DNA of 46,659 nucleotides. Origin: Paenibacillus chondroitinus NBRC 15376. GTDB taxonomy: Bacteria; Bacillota; Bacilli; Paenibacillales; NBRC-103111. This document shows, piece after piece, positions 41,247 through 46,659 of this stretch. Each line of letters starts with the position of its first letter. Position 1 is the stretch's first letter. The translations under genes and the position numbers were made by a program. Under the pieces are notes generated by a model. The model saw nothing but the letters and a program-made list of their open reading frames with translations, was not told the DNA's origin and did not search any database. The stretch spans positions 1 to 46,659 of the forward strand of contig NZ_BILW01000048.1 in NCBI RefSeq assembly GCF_004000765.1, given 5' to 3'.

Positions 41247-42341
41247 ATGAACGGTTCCATTATTAAGACTGGAATTATCGGAGCGTCGCTTAATAATCAC
41301 TGGGCAAGCCAAACGCACGTTCCTGCACTTCAGATGAGCAACAAGCACCGCATAACGGCGGTTGCCACATCCAAAATGGAAAGTGCTTTGGAAAGTGCCG
41401 CTGCTTTGGGTGGGGTTCAAGCTTTTACAAACCTAAACGAATTATGCGAAAGCCCAGAGGTGGACCTGGTTGTCGTCAGCATCAAGGTTCCTTTTCATTA
41501 TGAGGCTGTCAAAGCAGCTATTGGAGCAGGCAAACACATTTACTGCGAATGGCCGCTGACAGTAACTGCGACTCAAGCCGAAGAATTGGCGGTGCTTGCC
41601 GATCAAGCCGGCATTCATCATGCCGTCGGTCTTCAGGCCAGACAATCCACAGTCATCCAAGACATCAAGCAGCGGATCGAATACGGTGAGCTTGGCCGGG
41701 TTTTGTCCTGCAATATGCGCTTATCGACCACCAGGGGGAGTGTTACGAGCCGTGACAGTTCCTATCTGTTAAAGGAGGAAAACGGCGCAACGCTTCTAGC
41801 CATCAATGGCGGACACTCGCTGGACGTGCTTTGCCGCCTGCTTGGGGACTTTAAGGAGCTGTCGGCTATTATGATCTGCAATTACAATGAGGCGGTGGTG
41901 TTGGAATCAGGTGAAAAGGTTGCCAAAGACGCAGCCGACCAAATCATGGTTGAGGGGATGTTAAGCAGCGGTGCCTCCGCGTCAGTCCATATTCAGGGCG
42001 GAACTTATCCCGGTTTTCAATTGGATATTTACGGAGAGAAAGGTATGCTTCAATTGAAGCAGCAGCATTCTGTCGGCCATGTACAGTTTGGCAACCTGCA
42101 GGTGTACCAAACATTGTATGCTTCTGGCATCCCGGCAGCGCATGACGACAAGCACTTCACGGCATTTCCTGAAGAGGAAGAATCAATGAAGTTTCTTGTT
42201 TCGAAGGCGCAAGAGCGTTTTGCCGCGGATATTCTTGGCGGTACTTTTCTTTCGCCCAGCTTCCACGACGCGGCCCGCTTGCATAGGCTGCTGGAAACCA
42301 TCAAGCTCGCGGCTGCTACTGGCATTAGACAGAAGCTATAA
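41247..42341 (+). CDS. Gfo/Idh/MocA family oxidoreductase (Gal80-like subgroup)
   Basis: 364 residues. Rossmann fold at the N-terminus (KTGIIGASLNNHWASQTHVP), the VVVSIKVPFHYEAVKAAIGA block, and YCEWPL, in which the usual catalytic EKP lysine is replaced by tryptophan. This loss is typical of the Gal80p-like subgroup, in which members may lack dehydrogenase activity or use a different reaction. The C-terminal alpha/beta domain is intact. ACAGGAGG lies upstream of the ATG. It is probably controlled by the divergent LysR regulator; substrate unknown. It is followed by a bidirectional terminator. Confidence 0.88.
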   Translation: MNGSIIKTGIIGASLNNHWASQTHVPALQMSNKHRITAVATSKMESALESAAALGGVQAFTNLNELCESPEVDLVVVSIKVPFHYEAVKAAIGAGKHIYCEWPLTVTATQAEELAVLADQAGIHHAVGLQARQSTVIQDIKQRIEYGELGRVLSCNMRLSTTRGSVTSRDSSYLLKEENGATLLAINGGHSLDVLCRLLGDFKELSAIMICNYNEAVVLESGEKVAKDAADQIMVEGMLSSGASASVHIQGGTYPGFQLDIYGEKGMLQLKQQHSVGHVQFGNLQVYQTLYASGIPAAHDDKHFTAFPEEEESMKFLVSKAQERFAADILGGTFLSPSFHDAARLHRLLETIKLAAATGIRQKL

Positions 42342-42427
42342 GCTTTGACAGATGGCCATTTCTTACACCTAATTTTTCTACGTCACATGTGATAAAGTTC
42401 TGCTTAACCCTCATATCGGCGAATAGT

Positions 42428-42475
42428 AAAAAGGCACCCGATTGTGGCCCGATCGGGTGCCTTTTGGTGACTCAT
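42428..42475. terminator. Bidirectional terminator
   Basis: GGCACCCGAT and ATCGGGTGCC pair around TGTGGCCCG-type loop sequence, with A-run and T-run flanks on both sides. It serves the oxidoreductase (plus) and the SDR reductase (minus). Confidence 0.88.
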
Positions 42476-42535
42476 AAACGCCTCTTAAATGATCACTACT
42501 TCATAAATTTCGAGAAGTTTTATTCATTATATTTT

Positions 42536-43582
42536 TTACGACTTCTTGTGCTCTTTAATGATCTTTATCATGCTCTTTCCTGTTGCAGCTATGGCTTCTT
42601 CCGCCGAACGCGGTGTCCATCCAAGTAAACGTTTGGCCTTTTGATTGCTAGTTGACATATCTTGTCCCAGGAGTGTTGCTATCATTCTTAAGTTTGGTTT
42701 GAAGATCGAGATCGCACGAACCATAATATTTGGAAGTTCACCTTTTGGCGCGTTTTTAGCGTCTTCGCCAAAATGTTTTCTTAAAATATTCGCAATATCC
42801 AACATCGACAACGTCTCTGCGCTAGAGGCGATGAAACGCTCTCCATTTGCTTCGGGACGCAACATGGCCAAAAGATGCAAATCGGCAACATCACGAACAT
42901 CTACATAATCGGAATAAATTTTAGGGACATACTTTTGATTTCTTTCCAGCATCTGACGAATGCTACTGTTTGAATGAGAATAATCATTGCCTAAGATCGG
43001 TCCCATCACGCCAACTGGATTTACCGTTGCCAGTTCTAAACCGTTTCCTTCTTGGCGAATAAATTCCCAGGCCGCCTTTTCGGCAATGGTTTTGGATTTT
43101 TGATAGGGATGAATGTTCACGTCCGTATTCGACCAATCTTTTTCGGTGAAAGGTCCTTTATGATTCTTGTGGCCCACGCCAATCGCTCCGAAAGCGGAGG
43201 TTAAAACAACTCGTTTGACTCCCGCATCACGCGCGGCTCTTAGCACGCGCAAAACGCCATCGCGTGCGGGTTGAATCATTTCATTCTCGTCTTTATACAC
43301 TTTATTGGGCGTCGGGGAAGCAACATGAATGACATATTCCGCTCCTTTAACAGCATCGCCCCAATTATGATCATTAGATAAATCCGCTTGAATAAACGAC
43401 AGGCCTTCAAAACAGGTAACTCCACCTGACCTTAGCATATCTCTTACTTCATCTTGTCTACTCATGGTACGAAGCGATGCCCGAACACTATAACCTTGCT
43501 CGAGTAATTTCAACATAATATGAACCGCGATAAATCCTGAACCGCCGGTCACAAGAACTAAGGGCTTGTTACGCTCCGCCAT
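42536..43582 (-). CDS. NAD(P)-dependent extended SDR (aldehyde/dihydroflavonol reductase-like)
   Basis: 348 residues from MAERNKPLVLVTGG at 43582, preceded by AGAGGAG; the frame extends six codons further without a site. Glycine motif GGSGFIA, an arginine after the second strand (ASLRTMS) suggesting NADP, the DLS block, and catalytic YxxxK in HPYQKSKTIAEK. It resembles the dihydroflavonol 4-reductase/ aldehyde reductase subgroup of extended SDRs, commonly annotated as aldehyde reductases. Divergent from a TetR-family gene, whose palindromic site lies between them, so induction by a toxic aldehyde or ketone is plausible. Confidence 0.9.
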   Translation of the reverse strand: MAERNKPLVLVTGGSGFIAVHIMLKLLEQGYSVRASLRTMSRQDEVRDMLRSGGVTCFEGLSFIQADLSNDHNWGDAVKGAEYVIHVASPTPNKVYKDENEMIQPARDGVLRVLRAARDAGVKRVVLTSAFGAIGVGHKNHKGPFTEKDWSNTDVNIHPYQKSKTIAEKAAWEFIRQEGNGLELATVNPVGVMGPILGNDYSHSNSSIRQMLERNQKYVPKIYSDYVDVRDVADLHLLAMLRPEANGERFIASSAETLSMLDIANILRKHFGEDAKNAPKGELPNIMVRAISIFKPNLRMIATLLGQDMSTSNQKAKRLLGWTPRSAEEAIAATGKSMIKIIKEHKKS

Positions 43583-43604
43583 CGTGAATGCTCCTCTCAT
43601 TGAC

Positions 43605-43618
43605 GTTACACTTGTAAC
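43605..43618. promoter_or_regulatory. Palindrome between SDR and TetR genes, candidate TetR operator
   Basis: GTTACA-CT-TGTAAC is a 14-bp inverted repeat 23 bp upstream of the SDR start and between the divergent genes. A second, imperfect GTTGTACAC follows at about 43621-43629. It overlaps a possible TTGACG-18-TACACT promoter for the regulator. Confidence 0.6.
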
Positions 43619-43697
43619 AGTTGTACACTATTTTAAAGCTGAATATTCTCTAAAACAAGTGGAAGACAAACATCTGTGACAAAATGGAGGAAGTGTA

Positions 43698-44231
43698 ATG
43701 GCAGCGACGGAACACGCCCAAAACATAAAGAAAGACACTAAAGAATGGATTGCTTTTGCGTTGCTCGAGCTTTTAAAGACCAATCGACTGTCAAAACTAA
43801 CCGTTTCAGAAGTCGTCAAAAAAGCCGGCGTCAGTCGAATGGGATTCTATAGAAATTTTGAAAACCTTGAACAAGTATTGAAGGAATACTACGAACCTAA
43901 ATTCGCGGATATATTTAATAAAATCGCCATTCAAAAAAGCCATGAACAGAAAATAGCCGATCTAACGAGCTTTTTTCTTGACCTTTCCAAGGATTTTCAC
44001 ATGGCGATCGAAGGCGATTATATCGGGCTGTTTTATCAAATTTTCAAATCTCACGTTGCTCAGCTTTATGATGAGATTATTCCCTTTCCGGACTGGACGG
44101 GAGCTAAACGAAACTACTGGATAGACTTTATGAGTGCAGGCGTTTTTGAAATTTGGGTGATGTGGATTAAAAATGGGCAAAAAGAATCCATTGTAGAAAT
44201 CTCGACGCTTATTCGGTTATTTCATAAATAA
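43698..44231 (+). CDS. TetR/AcrR-family transcriptional regulator
   Basis: 177 residues. Helix-turn-helix LTVSEVVKKAGVSRMGFYRN near residues 34-53 is canonical TetR. The effector domain is short and has no recognised ligand signature. ATGGAGGAAGTGTA precedes the ATG. It probably represses the divergent SDR gene and itself through the palindrome at 43605-43618. Confidence 0.92.
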   Translation: MAATEHAQNIKKDTKEWIAFALLELLKTNRLSKLTVSEVVKKAGVSRMGFYRNFENLEQVLKEYYEPKFADIFNKIAIQKSHEQKIADLTSFFLDLSKDFHMAIEGDYIGLFYQIFKSHVAQLYDEIIPFPDWTGAKRNYWIDFMSAGVFEIWVMWIKNGQKESIVEISTLIRLFHK

Positions 44232-44299
44232 AATTTAGGAGAAACCCATCAATATGAAAATCCCGGACGATGGGTACATTCCAAAAATTCCATTTCATT

Positions 44300-44728
44300 T
44301 TACTTCGCAAATATTTTAACCCTTGTACCATCTGGATATTTTTCTAATTGATTTGAGATCCATGAGCCTGCTCCCCTATTGTCTTCGGGGGTGACATACA
44401 TGATATCCGCACCTGTTCCACCTTCCGCACACATAGCCATAGGGAATTCATCGCGGTCAAATCCTTTCTTTGTGGGAATTCCTTTCAATGACTTTTTACG
44501 ATTCTCTTCAGCGCCTTTTCGATCAATCGTACAGATATTCGTCTTACCATGCTCTTCTGCTGATTTGATGTGTGCTGCTGTTTCAGGGTAGCGCTCAGCT
44601 GGAAGAACAATGGTCAATGCAACACTGTCCGTTTGCGAAACATTACTATCAAATGGTTGAGTTAAGCTATAGTATGAAATGCCAATGAATACGATGATGC
44701 CTAATAACACAAGATACTTCTTCTTAAT
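44300..44728 (-). CDS. NucA/NucB-type extracellular deoxyribonuclease, start unclear
   Basis: Secreted nuclease resembling sporulation nuclease NucB of Bacillus. A hydrophobic N-terminal segment (YLVLLGIIVFIGISYYSL) serves as signal peptide or anchor. The nuclease core is complete: ICTIDRKGAEENRKKSLKGI, GFDRDEFPMAMCAEGG with the catalytic DRDE block, and EDNRGAGSWISNQL with the conserved asparagine. Upstream in frame there is a stop (TGA), then only ATT (44728, KKKYLV) and GTG (44710) can start translation. ATT-AAG-AAG-AAG would give the usual MKKK-like head, with GGAAGGG about 11 bases upstream. I give the longer form; the GTG form is 136 residues. A mutated start (ATG to ATT) would weaken expression. 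Confidence 0.8.
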   Translation of the reverse strand: MKKKYLVLLGIIVFIGISYYSLTQPFDSNVSQTDSVALTIVLPAERYPETAAHIKSAEEHGKTNICTIDRKGAEENRKKSLKGIPTKKGFDRDEFPMAMCAEGGTGADIMYVTPEDNRGAGSWISNQLEKYPDGTRVKIFAK

Positions 44729-44881
44729 GCTGGTTCAGCCCTTCCAATCAAAGATTCATTTCTTGTTTCCTAGTTCATTCAATTAAATCTGCTTCTTTTA
44801 GGAGCATCATAACATAAATATTCAAAAGCTACATATCAATCTTCAAACCCTCGATTACCCACCATTTTTTCCGTTTTGCAT

Positions 44882-44983
44882 CTAATTTGGCGGACCTCGA
44901 TTATTTTTAGCAGGATCGGTATAAAGAAGTTTAGGTAATAGTGTGCTATTTTTATAAACTTGATGCAATTGTTCGACCAAAAT
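44882..44983 (-). pseudogene. Short coding-like C-terminal tail, origin unknown
   Basis: One minus-strand frame reads LVEQLHQVYKNSTLLPKLLY followed by TDPAKNNRGPPN and TAG, a peptide with the look of a real C-terminus. It begins at the terminator and has no ribosome binding site, so it is a leftover of a deleted gene or chance. No family was recognised. Confidence 0.25.
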
Positions 44984-44985
44984 TG

Positions 44986-45022
44986 AAAAGGCTGCCGATT
45001 CGATTACTATCGGCAGCCTTTT
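44986..45022. terminator. Terminator after the TerD-VWA gene
   Basis: AAAAGGCTGCCGAT and ATCGGCAGCCTTTT form a perfect 14-bp inverted repeat around TCGATTACT (outer bases A/T). T-runs follow on both strands. Confidence 0.85.
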
Positions 45023-45073
45023 CTTGTTTTTTAGCTATAGCAGGAACACTTTCCCAAAAACAATGCCAAGCGT

Positions 45074-46330
45074 TTATTTACGAATAATTCCTTTATCCGT
45101 CGCTGCTTTAAGCCATAATGGAAATTCATTTAGTAGCTGATTATATAGAATCTCATCGGAAACGGAAGCAATATCCTTGATATGAATAAAATTAGCATTG
45201 TCTACGATTCGGCCTTCCATCGTATCTAGTTTCTTGAGGACCTCGAAGTCAGAATCTCCGATTCCAACAAACTGCCAAAACAACGGCTTGAGAGAGGCTT
45301 CAACTATTACTTTTTTAATCGACTTTAGAACTCCTCCATCATTGATAAAGATAATGAAAGCCGGAATAGATGAATCCTTTTCAATCGTATATTTACGAAT
45401 TACGTCTTCCATTACAGGTGGCTCGTTATTACGACCAAACTTATGTATATTATTATTATTTAAAATATTTCTTACCACATATTGATCAAAATCTCTCTCA
45501 GTTGCTGCATTCAGTCGACTGAATTCGTTATCATAAATCCAAATATCCAAAGTCGCATTATCATCAAACTTACATGCAACTGCCAATATCCGTTCGACGA
45601 CCTCCTGAACTGTTCCGTTCTTGTATAATGGTTGCATAGATCCCGAAATGTCTAGCACTAAGCCAACTCTAGCTGCAACATGACTCATTTTTTTCTTTTC
45701 TAATGTTATCTGAACGATCTTCTTCCGTAGATCAATTGAGGAAAAGACTGGTTTCTCCTCAATTTTAATAATTTCCTGCGAATCTTCCTTCTCGACTACA
45801 AGGCCGAAATTTGTGCATAACGCTTCTAATCCACCAAAAAATCCGCTACCTATCGCGTTAAATTTCCATTCTCCATTATACCTATATAACTCCCCAACGA
45901 CTATTGCTGTTTCTTTCAACAAATCTGATCCATATTCATAACAAAATAGTTCTTCGTTACGCTCGGCATCTATTAGTTTTACATACATATTTGAGACATC
46001 CTTCATGCTATATCCGTACTTCTCACCTTCGTGAATAGTTAGAGAGAACGCAATTTTTGTAGCACTATCTGGAAGTTTTGATAGACATATTTTTATTGCC
46101 TCTTTGTCTACCCCGCCTACTTGAATATGAGTTATTGCACCACCTAACGCGTTCGGATTCGCATAAAAAATAAAGTCTTCATCCTTTTCGCATCGGTTAT
46201 TATTCGATAATATAAAACAGGAGGCGTCTATGCTCAATCTGGAATCTGAAAGCCACCCGAATTGCAAGCTTATATTCGATAGGTTTTTACCCTTTGTAAC
46301 ATCTATTTTTTGTCCTTTTGACAGAAGCAT
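45074..46330 (-). CDS. TerD-VWA fusion (TerF-like tellurium/stress protein)
   Basis: 418 residues with AAGGGG before the ATG. Residues 1-~185 are a TerD-type calcium-binding stress domain (LLSKGQKIDVTKG at the start; GGVDKEAIKICLSKLPDSAT; EWKFNAIGSGFFGGLEAL at the end). Residues ~215-400 are a von Willebrand A domain with an intact-looking MIDAS start, D227-I-S229-G-S231, then VTDG-like FINDGG and WQFVGIGDSDFEVL. TerF proteins of tellurite/phage-resistance (ter) clusters have this architecture. Here no other ter gene is visible. The gene is clearly more AT-rich, with more Asn and Lys, than its neighbours, a sign of transfer. Function in this host is unknown. Confidence 0.88.
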   Translation of the reverse strand: MLLSKGQKIDVTKGKNLSNISLQFGWLSDSRLSIDASCFILSNNNRCEKDEDFIFYANPNALGGAITHIQVGGVDKEAIKICLSKLPDSATKIAFSLTIHEGEKYGYSMKDVSNMYVKLIDAERNEELFCYEYGSDLLKETAIVVGELYRYNGEWKFNAIGSGFFGGLEALCTNFGLVVEKEDSQEIIKIEEKPVFSSIDLRKKIVQITLEKKKMSHVAARVGLVLDISGSMQPLYKNGTVQEVVERILAVACKFDDNATLDIWIYDNEFSRLNAATERDFDQYVVRNILNNNNIHKFGRNNEPPVMEDVIRKYTIEKDSSIPAFIIFINDGGVLKSIKKVIVEASLKPLFWQFVGIGDSDFEVLKKLDTMEGRIVDNANFIHIKDIASVSDEILYNQLLNEFPLWLKAATDKGIIRK

Positions 46331-46583
46331 TCATATATCCCCTTAGTAGTGTTCGACGATAACATTACAGTTGACATTCTTTTAGTACTTGATTCATAAA
46401 CAAAAGATTACCTTTTCAATCTCATAGATTTTTTAAAATCTGGATATATCGTTTGTATTTTATCACTTTTTTGAAATTATTTACAACCAAATGAGTTACT
46501 TAAATCTTATAGACAACTTTTTAAAACAATGCAAAAGGATTTCTTTTTATTAAACATTACTGCCCGTAAACGGAACGACAAAA

Positions 46584-46613
46584 GGAGCAGCTGCCAAGAT
46601 GGCAAACTGCTCC
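46584..46613. other. Hairpin near the right edge
   Basis: GGAGCAG and CTGCTCC (7 bp) enclose a smaller GCC/GGC stem. Neither side has a proper T-run adjacent; an A-run lies farther downstream. Minus-strand TTTTGTCG follows the stem, so it may be a weak terminator for a gene beyond the edge. Confidence 0.4.
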
Positions 46614-46633
46614 CTGAACTCTAAAAAAATAGA

Positions 46634-46659
46634 CCTCACTTTTATAGTGAGATCTTTTT
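46634..46659 (+). terminator. Hairpin and T-run at the right edge
   Basis: CTCACT and AGTGAG, flanked by GA/TC, pair around TTTAT; TTTTT follows to the window end. On the minus strand the stem is followed by ATTTTTTTAG, so it could equally terminate a gene entering from the right. Confidence 0.6.

Larger units (their letters stand above)
44729..45073. other. Intergenic region downstream of the TerD-VWA gene
   Basis: No intact gene. It contains the shared terminator at 44986-45022 and a short coding-like tail at about 44882-44983 on the minus strand, listed as a pseudogene candidate. Confidence 0.5.
46331..46659. other. AT-rich right end without a gene
   Basis: 329 bp with no coding frame of note. 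The first ~230 bp are AT-rich and must hold the promoter of the TerD-VWA gene; the last ~80 bp hold two hairpins. Confidence 0.5.

Noticed and set aside
44254..44319. Small forward frame MKIPDDGYIPKIPFHFTSQI-F after the TetR gene
   Set aside because: AGGAG lies about 12 bases upstream, but it has only 21 codons, overlaps the nuclease gene end antisense and resembles nothing; chance is more likely.
45074..46330. A complete ter defence cluster
   Set aside because: Only one TerD-VWA gene is visible; no TerB, TerC, TerA or associated enzymes are in the window.

Overview
The window looks like chromosome from an endospore-forming Firmicute of the Paenibacillus type (inference). The signs are strong GGAGG-like ribosome binding sites with frequent GTG and TTG starts, YesM/YesN-type sugar two-component genes, LplABC-type transporters, an AbrB-family regulator, a NucB-like nuclease, and an intergenic repeat built on GGAACTACAGG units that I associate with Paenibacillus genomes. 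No rRNA, tRNA, CRISPR array, intact transposase or intact prophage was seen.

Layout. 1-359: 5' part of a Ser/Thr-rich repeat protein leaving the window. 584-6219: a chemotaxis receptor divergent from a large hybrid histidine kinase (dCache-HAMP-PAS-PAS-HisKA-HATPase-REC-REC-Hpt). 6305-7210: tRNA hydroxylase TrhO. 7301-13321: a sugar ABC importer (lipoprotein plus two permeases) and its membrane-bound AraC-type regulator. 13524-16397: a hemerythrin-like protein and a second chemotaxis receptor whose sensor domain appears cytosolic. 16746-20054: a three-gene operon of circularly permuted ATP-grasp, alpha-E and transglutaminase proteins behind a strong promoter and a structured leader.

20101-37584 is a carbohydrate locus centred on GH67 alpha-glucuronidase (AguA). 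It includes a binding lipoprotein, a Nif3-like metal protein, two permeases, a YesM/YesN pair, a polyol-type dehydrogenase, a Gfo/Idh/MocA oxidoreductase, and beyond an AbrB-family gene a 1043-residue clan GH-A-like hydrolase divergent from a LacI regulator. Three promoters of this locus carry the same 32-bp motif, two of them at an identical distance from a TATAAA -10. That gives a coherent model: the kinase senses an aldouronate-like sugar, the YesN regulator activates the lipoprotein, permease and its own promoters, and AguA trims the imported oligosaccharide.

37656-39850 holds a small membrane protein and a peroxide-defence operon (TrxB-like, glutaredoxin-like, 2-Cys peroxiredoxin) with PerR/Fur-like boxes on its promoter. 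40033-46659 is more accessory in character: a decayed group II intron reverse transcriptase fragment, LysR with an oxidoreductase, an SDR reductase with a TetR regulator, a NucB-like nuclease, and an AT-rich TerD-VWA gene. I found no obviously new defence system. The best leads are the shared 32-bp motif, the leader of the ATP-grasp operon, the 1043-residue hydrolase, and the cytosolic-Cache receptor.
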